Part shown: positions 17,505 to 25,174 of the stretch, in pieces
How the letters are laid out: every line of letters begins with the position of its first letter
How positions within the stretch are numbered: position 1 is the first letter of the stretch
Assembly: GCA_029960085.1 (NCBI GenBank)
Contig: JASCPG010000018.1
Coordinates: 1-47,059, forward strand
From: Microbacteriaceae bacterium PS02067
Lineage (GTDB): Bacteria; Actinomycetota; Actinomycetes; Actinomycetales; Microbacteriaceae
DNA length: 47,059 nt
Reading direction: 5' to 3'
Notes under the pieces: model-generated
What the model was told of the DNA's origin: nothing
What the model saw: only the letters and a program-made list of their open reading frames with translations
Database searches by the model: none
Made by a program: the position numbers and the translations under genes

Positions 17505-18119
17505 CACGTGGATGCCGGAGACATCCGGCACCGTCCACGTCGGGCCCGCCTCGGCGGCGTGCCGACCGACGCCGATGACGCGCATTCCGGCCGCGAGACC
17601 CGCCGCGATGCCGTTCGCGGAGTCCTCCACGACGATGCAGTCGCGCGGTTCGACGCCGAGGAGACGCGCCGCGGTGAGGAACGCCTCGGGGTCGGGCTTG
17701 CTGCGCGAGACGCCCTCCGCCGTGACGGCGACTTCGGGGATCGGCAGGCCGGCGGCATCCATGCGCGCCTGCGCGAGCGGCAGGATCGCCGATGTCACGA
17801 GCGCATGCGGCAGGCCGCCGAGCGCCGTGAGGAGGTCGGCGGCGCCGGGGATCGCGACGACGCCGTCGGTCTCAGCCGTCTCGGCCGCGAGCAGGGCGCG
17901 GTTCTCGGCGAGGTTGACCTCGTGCGGGCGCCCCGGGAGGAGAAGCGCCATCGACTCCTGCCCCTGACGGCCGTGGATGATCGAGAGCGTGTGCGCGGGA
18001 TCGACGCCGTGCGCGAGCGCCCACTCGGTCCAGAGGCGTTCGACGACGGCATCCGAGTCGACGAGCGTGCCGTCCATGTCGAGCAGCAGCGCGGCCGCTC
18101 GGGTCGTCGTCCGGGTCAC
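17460..18119 (-). CDS. HAD-superfamily hydrolase (phosphoglucomutase/sugar phosphatase type)
   Basis: 219 residues with the four HAD motifs: DMDGTLVDSD (Asp14 and Asp16), the Ser/Thr of LVTSAIL, Lys in RSKPDP, and VVEDSANGI. The cap type and length fit subfamily IA enzymes such as beta-phosphoglucomutase or sugar phosphatases; the substrate is unknown. I placed the start at a GTG whose last two bases begin a TGA in another frame, the usual coupled arrangement with an upstream gene. However, the reading frame is open into the serine hydrolase region without a stop, so a fusion cannot be excluded. Confidence 0.8.
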   Translation of the reverse strand: MTRTTTRAAALLLDMDGTLVDSDAVVERLWTEWALAHGVDPAHTLSIIHGRQGQESMALLLPGRPHEVNLAENRALLAAETAETDGVVAIPGAADLLTALGGLPHALVTSAILPLAQARMDAAGLPIPEVAVTAEGVSRSKPDPEAFLTAARLLGVEPRDCIVVEDSANGIAAGLAAGMRVIGVGRHAAEAGPTWTVPDVSGIHVSAGGDGSVALTLDT

Positions 18120-19678
18120 CGAGGCGGGGATGCGCAGCACCTCCCACCCGCCCCCGAGCGGCGGGATGTGCCACCCGGCCGTGACCTCGCCACCGGGCGA
18201 CCGCTGCACGATCACCCGGTGCGGCGAGGTCGTGTCGACGACGTGGATGAGCACCGACCCGTCTGCGCGCCGCTCACCGCGCGTCGCGAGGGCGAGGCCC
18301 GAGGGTTCGTCGTCCGAGGGTTCGCCGTCCGAGGGTTCGCCGTCCGAGGGTTCGCCGTCCGAGGGTTCGCCGTCCGAGGGTTCGCCGTCCGAAGAGCAGG
18401 GCGAACCGGCCCCTTCGGCGGTGTCGGAGGCTGTTTCGGGCGATCCGCCCTGCTTTCGCAACGAGATGTCCTGCCACCGGTCGATGACCGGCAGATCGCC
18501 CACGCCCGGCAGGCGCAGGGTCCAGACGTCGGGGGCGCCTGTCGGGGCCGCTTCGGTCAGGGTCAGGCCGACCCGGTCGAAGGGGGCGTCCGTCATGATC
18601 GTGAGGCGCTCGCGGGCGTCCCACGTGTCGCGGTGGGAGTCGGCGGGCGGCGTGGCTGCGGCAGAAGGGAGTTCGGCCGCACCCGCAGGAGCGGGCACGG
18701 CGGCGACCGCGGCGGCACGCGCGGCACCGGACGCCTCCACCGTGTCGACGAAGGCCCAGCAGGCGCGGAGGGTCGCCTGCGTGTCGAGCGTCGCGCCCAG
18801 GTAGGCGATCGCGAGCCCGCGGTCGGGGATCACGAGGCCGAACTGCCCGGCCGCGCCGTCCAGCCGGAACCCGTACCGCGACCGCCAGCACTGGTAGCCG
18901 TAGCCGAGCGCCCAGTCGTTGACCTCGTCTCCTCGGACACCGGCCCGTCGAACTCCGCCGTCACCGACCACGGCCGGCTCAGCTCCTCGACGTACCACGC
19001 GGGCGCGACCTGCACCCCGCCGAACACCCCTCCCGCGCCGAGCATCGCCGCCGTGCGGGCGAGGTCCTCCACGGTGAGGTGGTAGCCGGATGCCCCGTGC
19101 TCGATGCCCCCGTAGGACGACATCCAGCGGTCACCGATCCCGAGCGGGTCGAGCAGCCGCGGCCGCAGGTACCGCGTCAGGGGTTCGCCGCTGACCGCCG
19201 TCACGATCGCCGACAGGGCATGCGTGGCGGGCGAGTTGTACGCGAAATGCGTGCCGGGTGTGTGTGCGGGCGCGACCCGGAGGAGCTCGAGCGGATCTTC
19301 GCCGAACCGCTCGATCTGCTCGGCGGAGTGCCCGGAGTTCATCGTCAGAAGGTGCCGGACGCTGATCGCCGGAGCGTCCGGCACGGCGAGCAGGTCGCCG
19401 GCGGCATCGTCGAGCGACAGCCGCCCCTCGTCGGCGAGGTAGCCGATCGCGAGTGACGTGAAGGTCTTGGATGCCGAGTACACGAGCGCCGGGCGGTCGA
19501 GCCGGTACGGCGCCCACGCGGTCTCGTAGACGACCTCTTCTCCGCGGGCCACGAGGAGAGCGTGCGGGTCGAGGCCGTCGTCCTGCAGTCGCCGGGCGAG
19601 TGTCTCCAGCGCGTCCGGGCTGATCCCGACCTCCTGCGGGGCGCGGCGGGCGAGGGGCTGCGGAACAGGGGCGGACAT
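18116..19678 (-). pseudogene. Serine hydrolase (class C beta-lactamase-like), split by a frameshift
   Basis: The N-terminal part is in one frame (MSAPVPQPLARR to about GPVSEE) and has the active-site SxxK in YSASKTFTSL and the Tyr of FAYNSP. The remainder (DEVNDWALGYGYQCW, AAGQFGLVIPDRG) continues the same fold in a second frame, so one base appears to be missing near 18925. Read continuously, it is a penicillin-binding/beta-lactamase-like serine hydrolase with a C-terminal beta domain interrupted by an acidic six-fold GEPSD repeat. At the 3' end the second frame runs into the HAD gene without a stop, while the original frame has a TGA overlapping the HAD GTG. A compensating extra base near the end would restore a normal gene. 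Sequencing error, a true pseudogene and a fused gene are all possible. Confidence 0.75.
18301..18390 (-). repeat. Six tandem 15-base units encoding Gly-Glu-Pro-Ser-Asp
   Basis: The unit GAGGGTTCGCCGTCC (plus strand) is repeated six times without interruption; only the first unit differs, by one base (C to T). On the coding strand it encodes an acidic GEPSD linker. Near-identity at the DNA level indicates recent slippage or expansion rather than old protein-level repetition. Confidence 0.95.
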
Positions 19679-19684
19679 GTCTCC

Positions 19685-19690
19685 AGCGTA
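19685..19690 (-). promoter_or_regulatory. Leaderless -10 hexamer of the serine hydrolase gene
   Basis: TACGCT on the minus strand, six bases before the ATG. Confidence 0.5.
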
Positions 19691-19738
19691 GGGCGGCCGG
19701 GGTGGGGGACGGCGCCCGCCGGATGCCACGATGGGGGG

Positions 19739-20332
19739 ATGACCGCATCACCCGCGCAGACCCTCGCCTGGGCCGAGGGCGCCTGGAGCCACGCGCCCGT
19801 CGCCGTCCGAGACGACGGCGACGATCTCGTCGTCACGGCGGCGGAGGGGAGCGACGCGTGGCGGCGCACCGCCTACGGCTTCGTCCACGACTCGGCGCAC
19901 GCGCTGCTTGCGCCGTTCGCCGCGGGGACCGCGGTCGAAGTGGAGTTCACGGCCGACTTCGACTCGCAGTTCGATCAGGCCGGCGTGTTCGTGCGGGTCG
20001 ACGACGAAAGGTGGGCGAAGGCGGGGGTCGAGTTCGCCGACGGGGTCCTCGGTGCGGGCGCCGTCGTCACCGACGGCTTCTCCGACTGGTCGGTCGGCGC
20101 GGTCCCCGAGTGGCAGGGCGCGCGCCTGCTCGTGCGCGTGAGCCGCGGTGGGGATGCCATGACGGTCCGCGCCGGGGTGGCCGGCGGCCCGCTGCGGCTC
20201 CTGCGCGTCGCGCCGTTCCCGGATGCCCTTGCCGCGACGGCCGGGCCGTTCCTGGCCGCGCCGACGCGCGCCGGGCTCGAGGTGCGCTTCCACGCTTGGC
20301 GGGTGACGGCGGCGGATGCCTCGCTCCACTGA
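19739..20332 (+). CDS. DUF1349 domain protein
   Basis: 197 residues matching the DUF1349 fold, a concanavalin-like beta sandwich often linked to carbohydrate recognition: the block FDQAGVFVRVDDERWAKAG (about 81-99) and GVEFADG are typical. There is no signal peptide, so it acts in the cytoplasm. The precise function is unknown. The ATG directly follows a G6 run. It overlaps the start of the NUDIX gene by 17 bases, suggesting an operon. Confidence 0.82.
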   Translation: MTASPAQTLAWAEGAWSHAPVAVRDDGDDLVVTAAEGSDAWRRTAYGFVHDSAHALLAPFAAGTAVEVEFTADFDSQFDQAGVFVRVDDERWAKAGVEFADGVLGAGAVVTDGFSDWSVGAVPEWQGARLLVRVSRGGDAMTVRAGVAGGPLRLLRVAPFPDALAATAGPFLAAPTRAGLEVRFHAWRVTAADASLH

Positions 20333-20726
20333 TCCCGTGCGGACGATCCGTGTGTCGGCGGCGGTCATCATGGATGCCGCCGGGCGCCTGCTGCTCGTCC
20401 GCAAGGCGGGCACGACGGCGTTCATGCAGCCGGGCGGCAAGCCCGAGCCCGGTGAGACGCCCGACGTGACCCTCGCGCGGGAGCTGCACGAGGAGCTCGG
20501 GCTCCGCGTCGAGGTGGCCGACCTCGAACCGCTCGGCGAGTACTCGGCGAGCGCCGCGAACGAGCCGGGCTTCGTCGTCGTGGCGGACGTGTTCCGCGCC
20601 GACATCGGGGATCAGTCTCCCGAGGTCGCCGCCGAGATCGAGGAGCTGCGCTGGATCACGCGCGCCGAGGCATCCGATATCGAGGTCGCCCCGCTGGCGG
20701 CGGCGTACTTCCTGCCCGAGGCATAA
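20316..20726 (+). CDS. NUDIX hydrolase
   Basis: 136-residue Mg-dependent nucleoside-diphosphate-X hydrolase with an exact NUDIX box (Gly41, Glu47, then Arg55-Glu56-Leu57, Glu59-Glu60, Gly62). The substrate cannot be deduced. The ATG overlaps the end of the DUF1349 gene; a GTG 21 bases later (VRTIRVSAAVI) is an alternative start. Confidence 0.88.
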   Translation: MPRSTDPVRTIRVSAAVIMDAAGRLLLVRKAGTTAFMQPGGKPEPGETPDVTLARELHEELGLRVEVADLEPLGEYSASAANEPGFVVVADVFRADIGDQSPEVAAEIEELRWITRAEASDIEVAPLAAAYFLPEA

Positions 20727-20760
20727 GCCCGGTGCGGTGCGCCGAGACCCGTGCCCGCGC

Positions 20761-22215
20761 TCACCACGAGCTCTTGCGATAGTCCTTCAGGAACACGCCG
20801 AACAGGTCTTCGCCGGCCTCGCCGCGCACGATCGGGTCGTAGACCCGCGCCGCGCCGTCGACGAGGTCGAGCGGCGCGTGGAAGCCCTCCTCCGCGAGGC
20901 GGACCTTCGTGAAGTGCGGGCGCTCGTCGGTGATCCAGCCGGTGTCGACGGCCGTCATGAGAATGCCGTCGGTCTCGAACATCTCCCGAGCGCTCGTGCG
21001 GGTGAGCATGTTGAGCGCCGCCTTCGCCATGTTGGTGTGCGGATGCCCCGGGCCCTTGTACCCGCGGCCGAACACGCCCTCCATGGCTGAGACGTTCACG
21101 ATGTACGTGCGCCGGGCGGGTGAGGCGGCCAGCGAGGGCCGCAGTCGCGAGACGAGCAGGAACGGCGCGGTCATGTTGGCGAGCTGCACCTCGAGCATCT
21201 CGAGGGGCTCGACCTGATCGACGTGCTGCGTCCAGCTGTTGATGTGGTTCTCGTCGGGGACGAGCCCGCCCGCGTCGATCGCCGTGCCGGCGGCGAGGCG
21301 TTCGAGGGAGGACGACCCCGCGGCCATCGCCTCGGCCGTCAGCTCTTCGGCGGTGCGGGCGGCCGACGCGAGGATCGGGTGGCTCGACACCGACTGCGCG
21401 AGGGCGAGAGGGTGCGCGTCGTTCGTGTGCCCGAAGGTGAGGAGCTCCGGCAGCGGTCCCGTCGGCAGGGGCGCGAGCTCGGCGTCCACGAGCGGCTTGT
21501 ACGCGCCGGCCGAGCGCCGCACGGTCTGGGCGGCGTTGTTGATGAGGATGTCGAGCGGGCCGTCCGCGGCGACGGCGTCGGCGAGGCCGATCACCTGCGC
21601 CGGGTCGCGCAGGTCGATGCCCACGATCTTGAGCCGGTGGATCCAGTCGGCGCTGTCGGGGAGCGCCGAGAAGCGCCGGACGGCGTCGCGGGGGAACCGC
21701 GTCGTGATCGTCGTGTGCGCGCCGTCGCGCAGTAGTCGCAGCGCGATGTACATGCCGATCTTGGCACGTCCGCCGGTGAGGAGCGCCCGCCTGCCGGTGA
21801 GGTCGGTGCGGGCGTCGCGCTTGGCGTGGCTCATGGCGGCGCAGTCGGGGCAGAGCTGGTGGTAGAAGGCATCCACCGTCGTGTACGGCTCTTTGCAGAT
21901 GTAGCAGGCGCGGGGCTTGATGAGCTCGCCCGCGGTGGGGTTCGCGGTGCGGGATGCCAGGGGAATGCCGCGGGTCTCGTCATCGATGCGGTCGGGGGCG
22001 CCCGTCGCGGTCGCGGCGACGACGGCGCGGTCGGCGTCGGCGATGCGCTGGCGCTTGTCCTTGCGGGCCTGCCGCTTGACGTCCTTGTACATCTTCCCGG
22101 TGGCACGGCGCAGCGCGATGTAGTCCGGGTCTTCGGGGTCGAGATCGGCGGTCGCCGCGATCACGCGCAGGGCGATCTCGAGCTCGGCGGGGTCGATGGA
22201 CGGGTTTTCGGGCAC
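20761..22215 (-). CDS. SDR-family protein with N-terminal zinc ribbon and altered active site
   Basis: 484 residues, nearly twice the usual SDR length. A charged N-terminal region leads into a four-cysteine zinc ribbon (CYIC at 104-107, CPDC at 122-125). The SDR domain has a nucleotide-binding motif TGGRAKIG (147-154) and NNAA. The active-site serine is present (Ser376 in VNVSAMEG) and the lysine aligns at Lys398, but the catalytic tyrosine position is Thr394, so canonical SDR redox chemistry is doubtful. A 75-residue insertion follows NNAAQT. GTG start, five bases after TAAACT. Divergent from barstar with 34 bases between starts. Function unknown. Confidence 0.8.
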   Translation of the reverse strand: MPENPSIDPAELEIALRVIAATADLDPEDPDYIALRRATGKMYKDVKRQARKDKRQRIADADRAVVAATATGAPDRIDDETRGIPLASRTANPTAGELIKPRACYICKEPYTTVDAFYHQLCPDCAAMSHAKRDARTDLTGRRALLTGGRAKIGMYIALRLLRDGAHTTITTRFPRDAVRRFSALPDSADWIHRLKIVGIDLRDPAQVIGLADAVAADGPLDILINNAAQTVRRSAGAYKPLVDAELAPLPTGPLPELLTFGHTNDAHPLALAQSVSSHPILASAARTAEELTAEAMAAGSSSLERLAAGTAIDAGGLVPDENHINSWTQHVDQVEPLEMLEVQLANMTAPFLLVSRLRPSLAASPARRTYIVNVSAMEGVFGRGYKGPGHPHTNMAKAALNMLTRTSAREMFETDGILMTAVDTGWITDERPHFTKVRLAEEGFHAPLDLVDGAARVYDPIVRGEAGEDLFGVFLKDYRKSSW

Positions 22216-22220
22216 AGGAG

Positions 22221-22226
22221 AGTTTA
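22221..22226 (-). promoter_or_regulatory. -10 hexamer of the SDR gene
   Basis: TAAACT on the minus strand, five bases before the GTG start. Confidence 0.5.
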
Positions 22227-22237
22227 CCGAGCGCGGC

Positions 22238-22243
22238 TAGGGT
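22238..22243 (+). promoter_or_regulatory. Leaderless -10 hexamer of the barstar gene
   Basis: TAGGGT six bases before the GTG start; the same hexamer precedes the lipoprotein gene at 41500. Confidence 0.5.
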
Positions 22244-22249
22244 GGCCCC

Positions 22250-22642
22250 GTGAGCAGGACGTTCGTCATCGAGGGCACGCGGGTGCATGACATCGCATCG
22301 TTCTACGACGAGCTCAATCGAGTGTTCATGCCGAATGAGGCATGGACGCTCGGCGCGAGCCTCGACGCCCTCGACGACCTGCTCTACGGCGGCTTCGGCG
22401 AGCTGCTCGGCGTCGAGCGGCCGGTGATCGTCCTGCGCGACCACGCGCACGCGCGCGACGCTCTGGGCATCGCGGCGACGGGCGCGTACTACCGCGAGAA
22501 GATCGCCCACCCCGAGATGTTCCACGTGGAACGCTTCGAGCACGCCCTCGCGGAGCTCGACGCCGGGCGGGGCGAGACCTACTTCGATCTCGTGCTCGGC
22601 GTCTTCGCCGATCACGACGACGTGCGTCTCGTGCTCGACTGA
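22250..22642 (+). CDS. Barstar-family protein (orphan RNase inhibitor)
   Basis: 130 residues that match the barstar (YhcO) family: FVIEGTRVHDIASFYDELNR followed by the characteristic LDALDDLLYGGFGE block that contacts barnase-type RNases. Family members neutralise extracellular or contact-delivered RNases. No barnase or polymorphic toxin gene is next to it, so it may be a stand-alone immunity protein or have lost its partner. Start at GTG. Confidence 0.85.
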   Translation: MSRTFVIEGTRVHDIASFYDELNRVFMPNEAWTLGASLDALDDLLYGGFGELLGVERPVIVLRDHAHARDALGIAATGAYYREKIAHPEMFHVERFEHALAELDAGRGETYFDLVLGVFADHDDVRLVLD

Positions 22643-22646
22643 CCGC

Positions 22647-22652
22647 TACGCT
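22647..22652 (+). promoter_or_regulatory. Leaderless -10 hexamer of the LtrA-like gene
   Basis: TACGCT seven bases before the ATG at 22660. Confidence 0.5.
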
Positions 22653-22659
22653 GACCGGC

Positions 22660-23844
22660 ATGACGACGCCCCCGGCATCCGCGTCCCGCCTTCGCCTCCT
22701 CCCGATGCGCCCGCGCGATCCGCACGAGCCGCACCGGGTGGCATCCAGCCTCGAGCTGTTCTTCGACCTCGTCTTCGTCGTCGCCGTGAGCATCGCCTCG
22801 GTCGAGCTGCACCACTCGCTGCAGCACGGCGAGGTCGTCTCGGGCATCGCGAGCTATGCCGTGGTGTTCTTCGGCATCTGGTGGGCGTGGATGAACTTCA
22901 CGTGGTTCGCGACGTCGTTCGCCACCGACGACTGGCTGTACCGCGTGCTGACCATCGTGCAGATGGGCGGTGTGCTCGTGCTGGCCTCCGGCATCAAACC
23001 GTTCTTCGAGGAGCACGACCCCACGATCCTCGTCTTCGCCTACGTCGTCATGCGCCTCGCCCTCGGTGCGCAGTGGCTGCGCGCATCGCGCGGGGTGGAT
23101 GCCACGCGGCGCGCCACGACACTGACCTACGCCGGCGGCATCCTCGCCGTGCAGGCGCTGTGGCTCGCGTCGCTGCTGCTCCCCGGCGGTATCCGCCCCT
23201 GGGCGATCCTCGTGCTCATCGCCGCCGAACTCGCAGTGCCGGTCATCGCGGAGCGTCGCGGCACGACGCCATGGCATCCGCACCACATCACGGAGCGGTA
23301 CGGCCTGTTCACCCTGATCGTCCTCGGCGAGAGCCTGCTCGCGTCGGCGAACGCGATCATCGAGTCGGTGCACGAGAGCGAGAGCCTGGCCCCGCTGATC
23401 GGGATTGCCGCCCTCACCCTCATCGTGACGGCGGCGCTGTGGTGGATCTACTTCTGGCCGCCGCACCACGTCGCGATCGGGAGCCTGCGCTCCTCGCTGC
23501 GGTACGGGTATGGCCACTACGTGATCTTCGCCTCGGCCGCCGCCCTGTCGGCGGGCATCGAACTCGAGATCGACGTCATCACCGGCAAGAGCGCGATCCC
23601 CGCACCGTGGGCGTCGTTCGCCTACACGATCCCGGTCGCTGTGTTCATCCTCGGGGTGTGGGTGCTCGCGATCCGCCGCTGCCGTGACGCGGTCGTGAAC
23701 GTCGTGGTCCCGGTCGGGGCGCTGCTCGTCCTCATCGATCCGATCGTGCCCGTGCCGATCGCGCTGACGGCCGTGATCCTGATCGTGGTCGTCGCGGTGC
23801 TCGTGTGGCGGGCGCCGTACGCCTGGCCCGACGAGCGGGAGTAG
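22660..23844 (+). CDS. Low temperature requirement protein A (LtrA) family membrane protein
   Basis: 394-residue polytopic membrane protein. The N-terminal signature VASSLELFFDLVFVVAVS and the later ITERYGLFTLIVLGESLLAS are hallmarks of the LtrA family (PF06772), named for a Listeria gene affecting growth at low temperature; the biochemical role is unknown. About twelve hydrophobic segments are visible. The ATG (MTTPPASASRLRLL) starts 17 bases after the barstar stop; the longer upstream frame is barstar shadow. Confidence 0.88.
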   Translation: MTTPPASASRLRLLPMRPRDPHEPHRVASSLELFFDLVFVVAVSIASVELHHSLQHGEVVSGIASYAVVFFGIWWAWMNFTWFATSFATDDWLYRVLTIVQMGGVLVLASGIKPFFEEHDPTILVFAYVVMRLALGAQWLRASRGVDATRRATTLTYAGGILAVQALWLASLLLPGGIRPWAILVLIAAELAVPVIAERRGTTPWHPHHITERYGLFTLIVLGESLLASANAIIESVHESESLAPLIGIAALTLIVTAALWWIYFWPPHHVAIGSLRSSLRYGYGHYVIFASAAALSAGIELEIDVITGKSAIPAPWASFAYTIPVAVFILGVWVLAIRRCRDAVVNVVVPVGALLVLIDPIVPVPIALTAVILIVVVAVLVWRAPYAWPDERE

Positions 23845-23884
23845 CACACGTCGCCAGGAGCACGCTCGCGATCCCGCTGAGCGG

Positions 23885-23900
23885 ATGCCGCCGGCGGCAT
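23885..23900. terminator. GC-rich hairpin between convergent LtrA-like and thioesterase genes
   Basis: A perfect 16-bp palindrome (arms ATGCCGCC/GGCGGCAT) that can fold as a 6-bp stem with a CCGG loop. Its position between two converging stops suggests a bidirectional terminator. No T tract. Confidence 0.45.
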
Positions 23901-23916
23901 ACGCCGCGCGCACCCG

Positions 23917-24345
23917 TCACTCGGGGTCGATGAGGAAGTTCGTGATGCGCGCCGTCGCGAGGTGACCGCCGTCCTCGTGTTCGATCACGATCTGGTGGCT
24001 CGCCGAGCGGCGGCCTAGGTGCAGCGGGGTCGCGGTCGCGCGGATGACGCCGCTGCGTGCGCCGCGGTGGTGCGTGATGTTGAGGTCGACGCCGACGCAC
24101 GCGCGTCCGTGCGTCGACGCGTAGACGAGCGCCGCCCACGATCCGACGGCCTCGGCGAGCGCGGCACTGGCTCCGCCGTGCAGCCGGCCGAGCGACTGCG
24201 TGTTGCCGGTGACGGGCATGGTCGCGACGACCCGAGCGACGGACTGCTCGATCACCGTGATGCCGAGCTTGTCATCGAGAGCGCCGGGGCTGATCCGCCA
24301 CGGCTCGAGGGGACCGGCGGCGGCAGCGACATCCACGGCTCTCAC
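23917..24345 (-). CDS. Hotdog-fold thioesterase (PaaI-like), coupled to paaR
   Basis: 142-residue hotdog thioesterase with LGRLHGGASAALAEAVGSWAAL, the HGG-helix motif of the PaaI/acyl-CoA thioesterase group. It likely hydrolyses stalled acyl-CoA thioesters and releases CoA. The GTG start overlaps the TetR stop (GTGA), so it is translated with the regulator. A second thioesterase, PaaI proper, is encoded in the catabolic operon. Confidence 0.85.
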   Translation of the reverse strand: MRAVDVAAAAGPLEPWRISPGALDDKLGITVIEQSVARVVATMPVTGNTQSLGRLHGGASAALAEAVGSWAALVYASTHGRACVGVDLNITHHRGARSGVIRATATPLHLGRRSASHQIVIEHEDGGHLATARITNFLIDPE

Positions 24346-24962
24346 GCCCCCTCCGGGACCCGGTCGAGCCCGTCGAGTGCGATCCGCAGCACATCGTCTG
24401 CGAGGCGGTCGGGGGTCACGGGGCCGCCCGGCCGGTACCACTCCGTGAGGGAGTTCACCATCCCGAAGATCAGACGCGTCGCGACGGCCGCGTCGATGTC
24501 GTCGGCGAGGGCGCCCTCGGACTGCGCATCGCGGACGATGGCCGTCACGCGGTGATCGAACGCACGCCGCCGCTCCAGTGCGGCGCGTTCGATCTCGCTG
24601 TTCCCGCGCACACGCAGGAGCAGCGTGACCTGCGGCAGCTTCCGCGCGAGGACGCCGACGGCGCCGCGGACGACCTGGCGGAGCCTGCCGATCGCGTCGT
24701 CGTGCTCGCGCACGGCGTCGTCGAGGGTTCCCTCGAGGGACGAGAGCGCGTCGTGGAGCGCCGTCTGCAGGATCGACTCCTTGGAATCGACGTGGTGGTA
24801 GAGCGCCGATTTGGTGACTCCGAGCTTCGCCGCGAGGTCGGCGACGCTCGTCGCGTCGTAGCCCTGGTCGTTGAACAGCTGCACGGCGACCGTGAGCACC
24901 TGGTCGCGGTCGTATCCCGGGCGCCCGCGGCGCGCCGGGGTCTGCGTGGCATCCACCGTCAT
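24342..24962 (-). CDS. paaR: TetR-family regulator, probable phenylacetate repressor PaaR
   Basis: 206 residues: an N-terminal TetR helix-turn-helix (TSVADLAAKLGVTKSALYHHV, about 35-55) and a C-terminal ligand/dimerisation domain. Its position divergent from the catabolic genes, and the shared operators in its own promoter and before paaA, indicate it represses the cluster and is relieved by phenylacetyl-CoA; the ligand is inferred from PaaR homologues. The start MTVDATQTPARRGRP was chosen at the usual TetR N-terminus. CAGACT seven bases before this ATG is a weaker, alternative -10 to the promoter at 25094-25122. Confidence 0.87.
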   Translation of the reverse strand: MTVDATQTPARRGRPGYDRDQVLTVAVQLFNDQGYDATSVADLAAKLGVTKSALYHHVDSKESILQTALHDALSSLEGTLDDAVREHDDAIGRLRQVVRGAVGVLARKLPQVTLLLRVRGNSEIERAALERRRAFDHRVTAIVRDAQSEGALADDIDAAVATRLIFGMVNSLTEWYRPGGPVTPDRLADDVLRIALDGLDRVPEGA

Positions 24963-25093
24963 GGTCTCCAGTCTGGCCTCTCCGGCATCGGTCGCCTCGT
25001 CTGCCTGTGCCGGGCGCGCCGGATCGTGTGCGCGACGTGCACGGGCGGCGGATACGGGTGCGCACCGCTTGCCGCGCGAGGATGCCTTTGACA

Positions 25094-25122
25094 GTATTAC
25101 TGAACGATCGTTCGGCAAACAA
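25094..25122 (-). promoter_or_regulatory. paaR promoter with PaaR operator
   Basis: On the minus strand TTGTTT, 17 bases, TAATAC. The spacer contains the perfect 12-bp palindrome GAACGATCGTTC (25102-25113). A TTGACA at 25088-25093 on the plus strand may be the -35 of the divergent thiolase operon, with the operator covering its spacer, although no good plus-strand -10 is seen. Confidence 0.65.
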
Positions 25123-25174
25123 GGCCGTCGGCGCTGTCGCCGAGGCCCCCGCGGCAACGACGGAGAGGATGACG

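Noticed and set aside
18301..18390. Tandem 15-base units as a CRISPR array
   Set aside because: Units are contiguous without spacers, too short, and in frame inside a gene.
20761..22642. SDR protein and barstar as a toxin-immunity pair
   Set aside because: The genes are divergent, and the SDR protein shows no RNase fold.
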